Part shown: piece by piece, positions 45,454 to 56,889 of the stretch
How the letters are laid out: each line of letters opens with the position of its first letter
How positions within the stretch are numbered: the stretch's first letter is position 1
Source of the DNA: Diphasiastrum complanatum
Taxonomy: Eukaryota > Streptophyta > Lycopodiopsida > Lycopodiales > Lycopodiaceae
Length of the DNA stretch: 64,000 nucleotides
Direction: 5' to 3'
Assembly (NCBI GenBank): GCA_029204225.1
Contig: CM055101.1
Span: 4,111,799-4,175,798, forward strand
Position numbers and translations under genes: made by a program
Notes under the pieces: model-generated
Told to the model about the DNA's origin: nothing
The model's input: the letters and a program-made list of their open reading frames with translations, nothing else
Database searches by the model: none

Positions 45454-45858
45454 TGTTGGAATGTAAATGAAATTGCTTACATTACCATAGGTTACTTTGA
45501 CCCAAAAGGTCAAGAGTTGTGTAACCAAGCTCATTTATTATATTAGGCCTACTAAACTTAGAGTTAGCTAAGTTAGTATGAAATTAACTTGGTAGGGATT
45601 GTGACATTAAGTACCCCAACTTGACATATTAGAGGTACCTTATTCTTTCTATGTAACTTATAGAATGTTGGACAGCCAATAGTCAAGTAGTTGGAAAGCC
45701 AATAGTCAAGTAGTTGGACAGCCAATAGTCAAGTAGTTGGAAAGCCAATAGTCAAGTAGTTGGATAGCCAATAGTCATGAAGTTAGATAGTCATCTTGGA
45801 CTATCTATATGTGTGCATCCCATTTGTATAAAACACTTCTGTAAGCAATACTGACTGT
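45454..45858 (+). repeat. Truncated 5' LTR of copia V with five 23-bp repeats
   Basis: It carries TTGGACAGCCAATAGTCAAG-type units starting at 45668, 45691, 45714, 45737 and 45760. It breaks off after ATACTGACTGT, about 50 codons' worth short of the LTR end seen at 50910. Confidence 0.8.
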
Positions 45859-48350
45859 CCTCCCTACCGCATGTCTAAGTCTGAGAGTGATGAGGTTGAG
45901 CTTCAGATCTCTACTTTATTAGACCAGGGTCTTATCGTTCCCAGCGATAGCCCTTTTGGTGCCCCTGTTCTCCTTGTTAGTAAGAAAGATGACACCAAAC
46001 GTTTACACTTCATGGTCATTGTGTTTTAGTTTATTTCGACGACATTCTCATTTTTAGTACATCCCTTGACGAGCATGTGTCCCATCTCACGTCTGTATTT
46101 CAGTTGCTCATTCACCATCATTTGTTTGCCAAACTGTCTAAATGTTCTTTCGTCGTTGCTGAGATTGAATTTCTTGGGTTTCTTATTTGTGATGGGCGTA
46201 TTCGCCTTGATCCTCATAAGGTTCAGGCTATCCAGGATTGGCCTACACCACATGATGTTCACCATGTTCGTATGTTCCTCGGTTTAGCCACTCACCTTCG
46301 TCGCCCTGTTCCACACTTTGCCACTATGGCTGCTCCTCTTCATGCTCTTCTAAAGAGATCTCGTACATTTCTGTGGACCCCTGACTGTCAGACAGCCTTT
46401 GATACCCTTCGCCACGCTATTGTTGATGACGTTGTTATGTGCTTACCTCGATTTGACCAGAAATTTATTGTTGAGACTAATGCTAGCTCCGTTGGTTTGG
46501 GTGCCTTACTTCACCAGTCCCAGTGCATCATTGCTTATGAGTCACGACGGCTTTGCTCTTATGAGCAACGGTATTCTGTCCACGAAAAAGAGCTTCTCGC
46601 CATTATCTATGCTCTTAAGAAGTGGCGTCATTACCTGTATCGTATACCATTTGACATTGTTACTGACCACCAGTCTCTCCGTTATCTGTTATCCCAGCGG
46701 GACCTTAGCGATCGTCAGTTTCGTTGGTTGCAATTTTTACAATCCTTTGATTTTTCTATTTTATATCGTCCTGGCCGTTCAAACACCGCTGCCGATGCTT
46801 TATCCCGTCTGCCCGCTTTGTTACACACACTTGTTGCCACCATTCCTACCTGGTTTGATGATCTCCCCTCAACTTATCTCACTTGTCCTGACTTTCGTGA
46901 TGTTTATAGTTCTGCACCTCCTGTTTCTTCTCGTCCACACCAGGTCTATTCCATCCTTGATCACCGTCTTTATCATTTTGGGTCTCTCTGTATACCTAGC
47001 TCCTTGCCTCTTCGCCCCCAGTTATTGTCTGATGCTCATTCCTCCCCTGTTGGTGGCCATTTTGGATTTCAAAAGTCTTATGCTCATCTTAAGGACCACT
47101 TTTACTGGCCATCCATGAAATCTGAACTAGCCCTTCTTATTCGTAACTGCACTTTTTGTGCCCGCAATAAATACTCTCGTGCTAAGTCTGCTGGTTTGCT
47201 TCAGAGTTGGCCTATCCCTCATCGCCAGTGGACCAATATTTCTATGGACTTCATCCTAGGCCTCCCCCGCACCCGGCGTGGTCACGATTCATGTATGGTG
47301 GTGGTTGATAGGTTCTTGAAGCAGGCACATTTTATACCAGTTCGCAGTACTATCACAGCTGAGTAGTGTGCACGTTTATTCTTGTTAGAAATTTTCCGCC
47401 TCCATGGATTTTCTCGTACTATCCTTTCTGATCGGGATAGTAAGTTTACCTCTACATTTTGGACAGAGCTTATGTGCATATTGGATGTTCAACTTTTTAT
47501 GGGTTCTGCTTATCATTCTACTGCCGATGGACAGTCCGAGGTCCTTAATCGTACTCCTTCAGGGAAGGACTGGGATCAGCATCTATGTTTAGCTGAATAT
47601 AGCTATAATAGCTCAGTTAGTACCAGCACTGGTGTCTCTCCCTTCTTATTACCTCATGGTTATGCACCACTGTTACCTAGGATACCTCTTCCTCCTGAGG
47701 ATACACCTGTTACACTTGCCTCTTTTCTATCAGGTGCTCGCGAGCTTATTTCTCGGGCCAGCACACATCTACAACACGTCCAGCAGCGGTACCAGACTTC
47801 CGTTGATCGTCATCGACGACATGTTCAGTTTCAGCCTGGGGATATGGTTTATCTACGCCTTCGTTTTGCTCGACACCACTTTATTCAGGGCCATGCTTCT
47901 ACTGAGAAGCTTGCACCACGTTATTATGGACCTTATCCCATATTGGAGGTCCTTAGTCTTGTGACATATCGGTTTTCTTCGACACGGGCCTGTGATATAT
48001 TCCATTCAGTTTATTACGTGCTGCTATTGAGGATGACGGTCCTCGTGATGCTGAGTTTCCTACTGATCCAGAGTTATTTCCCTTCCTACCTGCTGCTATT
48101 CTACAGGTTCATCTTCATCATAGTCGGGCCGGCTGCAGAATCAGTTTTTGGTATAGTGGGATGGTCGTCCTGTTGAGGAGGCCACATGGGAACCTATGGA
48201 TGTGTTTAATCATACACCTTTGCTTGCGGACCAGGCTCGTGCTCTTGCTGCACTTATTTATTCCTTTGTTATAGTTGCTGACCAGGACCTGCTACTTGAT
48301 CCTATGTTGCCTCTTCATTTCACGGCGGGGCTTTCTTTTGTGTCGGGGAG
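45859..48350 (+). pseudogene. Gypsy chromovirus pol: RT, RNase H, integrase, chromodomain (broken)
   Basis: RT begins PPYRMSKSESDEVELQISTL and LIVPSDSPFGAPVLLVSKKD. A deletion then joins it to HCVLVYFDDILIFS, the catalytic box. RNase H (VETNASSVGLGALLHQS, FDIVTDHQSLRYLL, SNTAADALSRL) and integrase follow (GGHFGFQKSYAHLKDHFYWP; SMDFILGLPRTRRG; LSDRDSKFTSTFW; DGQSEVLNRT). There is a TAG at about 47364 and a small deletion after VLNRT. A worn chromodomain (GRPVEEATWEP near 48180) ends the frame. It is a different lineage from copies I and II. Confidence 0.8.
48342..48350 (+). promoter_or_regulatory. Polypurine-like tract before AGTTA LTR
   Basis: GTCGGGGAG lies immediately before AGTTATGGAC, which supports AGTTA as the true LTR start. 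Confidence 0.5.
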
Positions 48351-48711
48351 AGTTATGGACTTGGATATTTACATTCGGCATGTCCATTCGCATCTACTTT
48401 ACCGTTACCTTTTATGCATAAGCAGGCCCTGGGCCCTCTGTTTTATTGTTTACTGACATTTAGACTGTATGGTTGGCCTTGGGCCCTATTATTCATTTAT
48501 TGAGATATTACCTTGGAGGGGGGCCCTCTTGGAGGGCGCACTATTTTCCCTCCCAGTTGACTCTTATCCTCTGAACCCCTTTTTAGAGCTTCCTGTTGGG
48601 TATAAGTAGGGCTCCAGTGTCACTTTCATTTGCAGCTTATGATATGGATCTCTCTCCTTTAGCCTCCTTAGTCTCTCCTTTTATTGCTTTCTAGGATTAA
48701 TCTAGATTACC
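48351..48711 (+). repeat. 3' LTR of the embedded gypsy (AGTTA family)
   Basis: It starts AGTTATGGACTTGG and contains CCTTGGGCCCTATT, GGGCGCACTATTTTCCCTCC and GGGTATAAGTAGGG (TATA region). It runs to about AGGATTAATCT, where copia coding sequence begins; the end may be truncated. Related to 14598-15057 and 6783-7146. Confidence 0.7.
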
Positions 48712-50402
48712 TGTGGATCCATTCGCAACTTATAGGTTGTTCAATATGGATACTAATAAAATCATAGTAAGTCGTGATGTTCATTTTGATGAAAAGACCT
48801 CCTATGATGTTGCGCCCACTCATGTCATGAAAGGGGACTTCCCCCATGATGCATATCTTGAAATATTTCCAGATTTGGTTTTGCCATCTAATCATAAAGA
48901 GAAGGGACCGCCATCTACTTCTAGTGGACAGCCCACTACTTCAATTTTGCAGTCCATAGTTCATCAAGAAGAACCTATTTATGGTGAAGGGCAGCCTGTT
49001 GAAGACATTGGACAGCAAGGTCCAAGTTCGGAAGATTTCGGACAGCAAAGTGTTGACAAAGGTAAGGCTGTTGGACAGCCCAAACCAGTCCCTAAATGGT
49101 GGTTACAAACTTTGCAGGACAGCAAAGTCGATCATTTCTATGAAGGGAAGACTCGTGCCTCTACTAAATCAGTAGAATTTGCTGATTTTTTTGATTTTGC
49201 TCTAACTTCTATTGAGGATGGTGCAGTAGAACCAGTTTTTTATGAGCAGGCCAGTGGAGTAAAATGTTGGGAGGATGCGATGCAAGAGGAGTACAACTCA
49301 CTCATGAAGAACCACACTTGGGTTCTTGTTGATCTTCCACATGGGGCTGGAATCTTCATCTCTCAACAACAATACATTGAGCAGATGTTGAAGCAATCTT
49401 TTTTTTTAAGTCACCGCAAGTTGATGCATGCGATGGATGCATTAGTGAAAAGTTTCAAGCGAAACGTTTTCAATTTGATGTTTTAGCAAAGGCTGAAAAA
49501 TTCAAGCACTCTTTGGAACTATTTTGTACTAATCAAGGACGGAGTAAACATGTGTCACTTAGTAGTTTTCTTCAAAGTATTAAGAGCGAGCATTTGTTTG
49601 GAGAGAATTTTTCATTACTTGAAGAATCTTCTATGTCATCCCATGCCTCTTCGTGGGACAGCTTTGATGACGCCATCATTGATGCATCTCTTGATAGTTT
49701 GCTAAATTTTATGATGAAGATGTTGGACAACAGGTTCAGTCATCTTCTTTTGGTCATTTACAGCCCATTTTACATCATGAGCAGTCCATTATGGTTCAGG
49801 AACAGCCTGCGGAAGATTATGGACAACATGGTCCATGTTGGGAACACTTTGGGCAGCAAAGTGTTGAACGGCCCATAACTATTCCTTGTCGGCTATTGGA
49901 GACTTTGCAGGACAACAAAGAAATGTCTTACTACGAAGGGAAGGCACATGCCTCTTTAAAATCAGTACCTCTTGCTGATTTTTTTGGTTCTACACTTACT
50001 CTTCATCATGATGTTCGTACGTTGCCTATTCTATGTGAGCAAGTCATTGATGGTACGGTTCGGGAAGATGTGATGCCAAAAGAATTTGGTACTCTTTTTT
50101 AATGTCCTTATAGTAAGAAGTTTTTTCGAATGATGTGGGAGCCTATGATGGATTACAAGTCCATGTTTCGACTTATTGCCGAGTTTATGTTGGTTCCCTA
50201 CTTCGAATGGAGCATGCAAATCCTCACCCTTCGACTTGATGCTTCATTATTACACATTCTTTTCCTTTTATATGTTGGACAGGGGGATGAGATTTCGACT
50301 ACTTCGGTGCGAAGTTTATTTGGCGACATGAAGTTCGGACAACAAGTTGCATTTTTCTCTTTCGAGAAGTTACTTCATGTTATGTTATGCATTTCCATTT
50401 AA
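48712..50402 (+). pseudogene. Copia pol remnant with RT core deleted and an internal duplicate
   Basis: YRLFNMDTNKIIVSRDVHFD is the integrase C-terminal block of copia elements. A linker rich in GQQ/GQP leads to the RT start (KCWEDAMQEEYNSLMKNHTW). The RT core is gone, and SQQQYIEQMLKQSFF (late RT) follows at once. A second, diverged copy of the linker and YYEGKAHASLKSV segment is at 49770-50060 (compare FYEGKTRASTKSV at 49140). Positions 50103-50402 hold no domain I can name. Confidence 0.65.
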
Positions 50403-50408
50403 GGACGA

Positions 50409-50910
50409 TGTTGGAATGTAAATGGAATTGCGTACATTACCATAGGTTACTTTGACCCAAAAGGTCAAGAGTTGTGTAACCATGGTCATTTATTATATTA
50501 GGCCTACTAAACTTAGAGTTAGCTAAGTTAGTATGAAATTAACTTGGTAGGGACTCATGGGACCACTAGGCCTAATTGTGACATTAAGTACCTCAACTTG
50601 ACATATTGGAGGTACTTTATTCTTTCTATGTAACTTATAGAAAGTTGGATAGTCAATAGTCAAGTAGTTGGACAGCCAATAGTCAAGTAGTTGGATAGCC
50701 AATAGTCATGAAGTTAGATAGTCATCTTGGACTATATATATGTGTGCATCCCATTTGTATAAAACACTTTTGTAAGCAATACTGACTATTCTTCTTGGCT
50801 GTCCACGAGTTTCTGCAAGAGGGTATCTAGCCATCTCTCTCTTTCTTTTGAGAATGCTTTGTGTGATTGAATACTTAAGATCCTCGATCCTTAGGCTTCT
50901 ATTTCCTACA
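50409..50910 (+). repeat. 3' LTR of copia V (502 bp)
   Basis: TGTTGGAATG to ATTTCCTACA, with three 23-bp repeat units at 50645, 50668 and 50691. Confidence 0.85.
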
Positions 50911-51309
50911 ACTTAGAGTTAGCTAACTTAGTATGAAATTAACTTGGTAGGGAGTCATGGGTCCACTAGGCCTAATTGTGACATTAAGTACCCCAACGTG
51001 ACATATTAGAGGTACCTTATTCTGTCTATGTAACTTATAGAAAGTTGGATAGTAGTAGTCAAGTAGTTGGATAGCCAATAGCCAAGTAGTTGAATCGCCA
51101 ATAGTCATGAAGTTAGATAGTCATCTTGGACTATATATATGTGTGCATCCCATTTATTTGAGACACTTTTGTAAGGAATACTGACTATTCTCCTTGGCTG
51201 TCCACGAGTTTCTACAAGAGGGTTTCTAGCCATCTCTCTCTTTCTTTTGAGAATGCTTTGTGTGATTGAGTAGTTAAGATCCTGGATCCTTAGGCTTCTA
51301 TTTCCTACA
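50911..51309 (+). repeat. 5'-truncated LTR of a second copia copy, head to tail
   Basis: It starts in ACTTAGAGTTAGC, about 100 bp into the LTR, and ends TTTCCTACA before a primer site. It has three repeat units. It directly follows the previous LTR. Confidence 0.8.
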
Positions 51310-51321
51310 TGGTATCAGAGC
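51310..51321 (+). promoter_or_regulatory. Primer-binding site, initiator tRNA-Met
   Basis: TGGTATCAGAGC directly after the LTR end. The copia leader follows. Confidence 0.9.
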
Positions 51322-51889
51322 CTTTAGGTGATCATATTGCTTGCAGGAGGGCGCCCAATAGGAAGCTATCTTCTTCCCTTTCTGGTTGCAGAAAATCATC
51401 AAGATGCTGATTTTTGCAGGAGAAGAATCTGTTCATCTTCTTTTAACTTTTTTGCTGGAAATTGAAGGGCACCTTCACCTATTTGAGAGCTAGCAGTAGG
51501 GCGCCCATGCTCAAAAGAATTGCATGTGATCTTGATTCCAGATTTACTTCTTAGTTGAAGATACATATGTTTTACACACATTTTTTGCTGAAATTTCCCT
51601 GTTGGTGAGCTTGGAGTAGGGCGCTACCATCAGCTCTATATGCACATAGTGTGCACTCTTTTTAGCCACAAATTTTTGGTTTTTGTTTAGGCTTCATTTG
51701 AAGTCTACCTATTTGTGAGCATTCTGTTTTGTGCAAAAATCAGCCACCTATTTCATTACTTGTTGAGAAAATTGCATGTGAAGTATTACAATCTATTGTG
51801 CTCATAATTTCAGCTTTGAGGTTGCTGACCTTTGAGTAGATTTTCTTGGAAAGTCTATTTCCTATCTACTACAAGCTGATTTTTCCATT
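51322..51889 (+). other. Copia leader
   Basis: No frame. GTAGGGCGC occurs at about 51497 and 51617, together with GCAGGAGGGCGCCC near 51345. Confidence 0.5.
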
Positions 51890-52318
51890 ATGGCTAAAGA
51901 ATCCGAGTCTATTGGTTCTTTATTTAATGAAGATAGGCTGGATGGCACAAATTAAGCACATTCCTTTATTGCATTATCAGTGAAGAGATCTATCCTTCCT
52001 CATATTAGATCATGCAAGACTTCCAAAAGTGATTGGGAGACTTTGCCAAGATCTTTCAAGTAAAGAATGCGGCAAAAGTGGTATATCTTCAAAATCAACT
52101 TTCTATCTTGAAACCACTTGACGAAGATCAAGGATCTTCGAGAGGAGCTTCTTAGTATTGATGAGGTGATTGAGAACTCACAATTTGTATCTATTACTCT
52201 CAACTCTCTTCCTAATTCTTACCTTCCATTTGTGTCATCATTGAGCATTTCTCTTAGGGGACAGCAAATCTCCTTCAACAAACTTGTTGGCTTAATTCGA
52301 GGGCATCCGAAATAAAAT
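51890..52318 (+). pseudogene. Copia gag fragment
   Basis: ATG 51890 gives MAKESESIGSLFNEDRLDGT, a typical copia gag start. It is followed by a stop and several frame breaks. TKIKDLREELLSIDEVIENS and LNSLPNSYLPFVSSLSISLR (52118-52315) are the later UBN2-type gag blocks. It is cut at about 52300 by LINE sequence on the other strand. Confidence 0.65.
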
Positions 52319-52995
52319 GGTTCGTTGTCTCAACTCCCTAAGAGTACAAAACTGGCAAAACCTCTCCACTTGAGGTATACCTTGAAAATGGCCCATCTCA
52401 ACCGCAAGCTGGTGTGAGAAAAATCTGAGCTGGCCCAAAAGGAAGATTAGACCATGCGAGAGACCAGAATCTAGATAATGAGGTAGAAGCGGCAACCCAA
52501 CTATATCCAACTCTAGGAAATGAGTCCGATAAAAAATGTTAGGTTTGACTTCCAGCTCACCATGCCAAGTATGCTGAATATAAGTCTGATAAAGAAAGCG
52601 ATGAATATACTGATGGGAACCAACAAGTAGATGTGTGCTGGAGATGTCGAATGTATCAAGTAGGCGAGAACATTGGGAGTACCACGAGAGCTTATACCCG
52701 TGAGAGTGGAGATGCTGTGAAGATGTAAGTGCTAACCGAGAGTATCTCAACTCTGTAACTGGGAGCTCCATAATATAAATTATGAGCTGAAATATGGCAT
52801 CAAGCTGAAGTGGTATGACTGCAAACTTAGCAAGAATAAGCTGGTGTGGAATTGAGGGCTTAGCTTGAATCATACGAGAGAGCATGGTGATTTGCAACCT
52901 CGATATTCCTGCCCAATCTAAGGAAGAGAGACTTGTACACCAAGCCTCCGCTGCATATAAGGTGGTGGGGGTAAAAGGGTATCAGATAGTCTACT
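52292..52995 (-). pseudogene. LINE 3' fragment (copy C)
   Basis: The minus strand encodes RLQITMLSRMIQAKPSIPHQ, SRLLDTFDISSTHLLVGSHQ, FYRTHFLELDIVGLPLLPHY, and the cysteine-rich end IPQVERFCQFCTLRELRQRT (zf-RVT-like). It lies directly after the C-terminus of copy B, in the same orientation. Confidence 0.7.
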
Positions 52996-52999
52996 TTAG

Positions 53000-55985
53000 C
53001 AAACCAACACATCTCGCATCTGGATAGGCAAAGAAGGAACCAAGTGTGAGTGGAATGTCCCGATATAAACAGTGGTATCTGCCTCTGATCTCATAGTAAG
53101 CTAGACATTTGAAAATAAAGTGAAACTGAACCTCAACCTCCCGTAGTGTACAACAAAACAGATCCGAAAGGGTCGTGGCGTGTCTGTGTATCTGCCTATC
53201 TCAATAGCGAGCTGATGAGAAGAGACCCGAAGCTGACCAATGCGGTAGTGCAAGCCAAAAGACAACGCCTAAGAGAGATAACCTGGTCTAATGGGAAGCC
53301 CTGAGGCATCAAGGTGAAGAAAGTGAATGTGATAGAACTGAAGTTTAACCCGTGATGGATCCAGGTGAGACCAGACAGTGTGTATGTATGCTCTGTAGAT
53401 TTGTCGGCGAATGAACGAATGTGTCCCATTTGGGAGGTCAAACATAGATAATCCCCAGCTATGTAGAAAGTCCGAAGCACACTGAAACCATGAAGACTTG
53501 ACCTGTTGCCTGACCAAAGTGTGAGAAGATGTAAAAGCCGCTACCACGTATCTGGAAGAATCAAGCTCTGAGACTCTGTGAATGAATGCGATGATCCTGA
53601 AAATAGCCTCTACAATCAGTGGAGGAGAAGCAAACTTTGCAAAATAATCTCATGAGGAACTGACTGCCTGGCCCGAATCATCCGGCTAAGCACAAGAATC
53701 TGCAAACGCGAGATATCACTCCAAGTGTCTCTAGATAAGCCTGGACACCATGTCTCTGCTGAATACAGTACAACTGGGAAAATAGTCGAAGAGAGAAGGC
53801 GACAACGTGTATCAGGGTCTTGCATGTAATAAGTAGAGAAAAACCTCTCCATCTAAACAAGATCATAGCGCCCCTTGCGGATGCTAGCCAATGCAGCTGG
53901 TTTAAAAGAGAGCAATGGACCTGAGAAGAGAACATCCAGGTATGTGTAAGACGCCACTATCTCTAGAGACTGTCCATCATAATAGAACATTGTGTCTCTC
54001 ATATGTTGTCTGTTGGTGTTAAACACCATAACCTTGGTCTTACCAATGTTCACCATCAGCCCCCATATCTGACAGAAAGTATACAAGGCATCCAGATGTC
54101 GCTGAAGTCCTGTAGCCGAACTAGATAATAGAACCACATCATCTACATAAAGAAGGATAGGGATAACAATATCTGCTAGAGGACAACCATCTCCACCTTC
54201 TTCCCGAATGATCCGCTAAGGTTGTCCATGTATAGAGCAAAGAGGGTGGGTGACAAAGGACACCCCTGGTTTACTCTGACCATACTATGAATATATGAAG
54301 ACCATCCATCTCCATCACGAAAACGGGCCAAAACTCTCATATAATGTGATGATAGCAGCAATGAACTCCTGTGAGAAAACAAGAGATGCCAAATGCTGGA
54401 GCAACAAGTGTCTCGGAACCGAATCAAATGCTTTGCGGAAGTCCACAAAGCAGCAATAGACTCTCTGTTTCGTGGACTTTGCCGCCTCAATGATACATCT
54501 CAGTATGAATATCTAGTTAGCTGTGGAGTAGCCTGCTCTAAAACCTGCCTGTCCCATAGTGTATAACCCCTCTGTCTGCATGAGAGCTGATGATAGACTG
54601 CATAACCGAACCATAGAGCTTAGCCATAGTGTGGCTGATCATAATAGTGCGATAGTTGTCTACATTCAAAGGATCACCGGCCTTAAGTATAGGGTGTAAA
54701 AGGTTAGTACACCAAGGCGTGGGAAGGCCAAAAATAATAGATTCGTTGAAAACGTGGAAGATGTATGGAGCAACAATATGGGCGATAGGTTTCAGAACAA
54801 CATCAATGGCTGTATGGATTTGACCATTTTTTATGGCGTTTTCAATCATGGATGGAGTGAAAAGGGTGAATTTTGATGATCGTGGTGAGAGAGAGATGGA
54901 AGGAGAGTCAACTGTATAAAGTTTTGCAGCATAGTTGATCCAAGATTTGATGGCAATAGGAGCTGGCTTACATGAGTTTTTAGAAAACATCTTCTAGAAG
55001 AAGGTGGAAGAAGAGGATTCCAAGACATTGATGAGTTTCTGTGCTAGAGAATAAAAGTAAGCAGCCTTTTTTTTCTCAAAGTCACTCTATGGTATTCCTT
55101 TTGTTTAAATGCTAAGGTGTCGGGATGTATTGAGCGTGAACAACTTGCTTGTGTAGAGAGAGACACTCAGCATCATACCATCTATTGTAAGTGCGTTTAT
55201 GAGATGAGAAAGTTTTTGGTGGATATGCAGTATTAGTTGAGTGAAGAAGCGACTGAGATAAAAAGGCTGCTTGTTGGTCTACTGAAGATGGCGTTAATAG
55301 AGAGTATAGGGGGACGGGAAGGGGAGAAGCGGAAGTTGAAATGAGAGATCATTATCAGAATGGCTAAAGAATGAGCTTCTGCTAGTCCAATCAACTGCTC
55401 TCCAAAGTGTGTAGCTAGGGTATCTGCATCCTGAGAGGTCTCGTCCAAACCCACATCCAAAGTCTGAATCTATAGGAAATCACTCTCTGCATGAAACTTT
55501 GTGTGCTGGGTGTTGGTGCGAGCATTAAAATCTACTGCTAGTAGAATAAGGCCCTGCTGTGCAAAGTTAACTATAGAGAGCCTAGAATGGCTCACCACCA
55601 TAGTCTGCAAAAGCTGATGTTTGAGGTGCAAAATAACAAACTGCTAGAAAGAGATCTTGAGGTAGCCCCAAGTAGCGACGAAAGAACTGTAACCAAATAA
55701 ATCTAGCAAATGGCTCACTTTTGTGCAGCTTAAAATGAGTACGATAGACCTCCCTGGTAAGACATGCTACACCACCACAGCCACGCGTGGTTTTTTCTCT
55801 CAAGAAGGCATGTACGCTGAATGCCATGAATCCTGAATAGCTAGAAGGGGTCGATACAGTGATTCATGGGTCTCTGCTAATAGCAAAATATCACATTTCT
55901 GCAAAAAAAAAGTGAAAATCCCCTGCTGAAGAAGATGAAAGCACACCGTTACAATTCCAAAAACCAATTTGTAATGGCTTAGGGG
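53000..55985 (-). pseudogene. LINE ORF2 (endonuclease, RT, C-terminal domain), copy B
   Basis: Endonuclease blocks are TTRGCGGVACLTREVYRTHF and AVCYFAPQTSAFADYGG. The pre-RT part is KMFSKNSCKPAPIAIKSWIN. RT has VDNYRTIMISHTMAKL (motif 1), FRKAFD-region remnants near 54450 (DTCCSSIWHLLF follows) and GCPLSPTLFALYMDNLSG. The YxDD box region near 54140 reads MWMMWF-like in the shifted frame (YVDDVVLL when frames are ignored). The tail has LFRWRGFSLLITCKTLIHVV and CLLYTTGEVEVQF. It performs target-primed reverse transcription when intact. Confidence 0.75.
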
Positions 55986-56022
55986 ATCTCAGGCTGCTCC
56001 TGTGCCCGGGAGCCCCGACTTC

Positions 56023-56785
56023 CTATTGTGAAATCTTGTCGTAGAATTTAGGCTTGCCTTCAATAAAGACCACTCTTTGCTTCCTACCATTGGCCTCATG
56101 AATTATCAATTTCCTCGCTTGCCATTGTGTGTGTGTTAGATCTTCATCCATAAAAATAAAAGTACCTTTGAGCTTAGCTCTAAGGTGTAAAGCAGCATTG
56201 CTTTGTTCAATGGAACGAAACTTTATGAATAAGACCTTATCATCAAATTTGCTCCGCCAAGCAGTGTCAAATCCCTCAGTATTATGTGAAGTTTAGATAC
56301 AAGAAGGTCTTTCGCCTCATCAAGGGCCTTGTCTCCATTAGGAATACCCCTAACTCGGATATTAAGAGCCTTCTTGGCTCTTTTCTCTTGTTCTGTAAAA
56401 ACATTCTCCAAAGTAGAATTCACTAAAGAGGGCTGAACTTGGTTAGAGGAAACATTACCATCTTGCTTAAGAACCGAAGCCCAAGTACGAGTTTCTTCCA
56501 CTTCCTTTGCCAAAGACGAGATTTTACTTTCCACATCTTGCTGCAAATGAAGATCTTGCACCCCTTTCACTTTCATCATGTCAACAGTTCTTGCAAGTCC
56601 TTATTCTGAAGACTGACCCTGATAAGTTCTCCATGAAGCATCTGATTTTGTAGCTGCAATTTCCTGATAAATTGTAGCACTTCTTTGAACTGATGTTGTA
56701 AGTAGCCGTTAAGAGATTCAAAGTCGGATAGATTGCTAGGTTGTCATTGTTCTGTAGGGATATATATATACGCAAGGTAGGAGTC
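56023..56785 (-). pseudogene. LINE ORF1, copy B (frameshifted)
   Basis: LSDFESLNGYLQHQFKEVLQ begins a coiled coil. A shift near 56580 leads to MMKVKGVQDLHLQQDVESKI, then ALNIRVRGIPNGDKALDEAK (RRM-like), then another shift near 56280. It ends at the CTA (TAG) at 56023-56025. Compared with copy A it retains KQDGN, lost at copy A's frameshift. Confidence 0.7.
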
Positions 56786-56889
56786 TGCAAAAGATAATAA
56801 TGGAACAGGTGCATTCACCACAGGCGAGGCAATGGCCTGCAACGAAGAATGAAGCAACGGGGATGACTGGCCAGTCGTTAGCAGGTTAG

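Larger units (their letters stand above)
45454..50910 (+). mobile_element. Copia element V with gypsy pol embedded, chimeric
   Basis: It starts with a truncated LTR (45454-45858, TGTTGGAATG start) and ends with a complete LTR (50409-50910). Inside are a gypsy pol block (45859-48711) and then a copia pol remnant (48712-50402). Because gypsy sequence begins mid-LTR and the copia RT is deleted, this is a rearranged composite rather than a simple nested insertion. Confidence 0.65.
53000..56785 (-). mobile_element. Minus-strand L1-type LINE (copy B), nearly full length
   Basis: ORF1 runs from about 56780 to 56023, ORF2 endonuclease from about 55985 to 55230, RT from about 55060 to 53850, and the C-terminal cysteine-rich part to about 53000. 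Many small frameshifts and stops make it inactive. It is the best reference here for copies A, C, D and E. No poly(A) tail or target duplication could be identified. Confidence 0.75.

Noticed and set aside
45666-45785. CRISPR-like array
   Set aside because: Units are contiguous 23-bp minisatellite copies without unique spacers, inside a copia LTR of a plant genome.
46026-46287. Antisense frame 46265-46026 and shifted frame 46399-47118 as genes
   Set aside because: They overlap the gypsy RT/RNase H frame, which alone has domain motifs.
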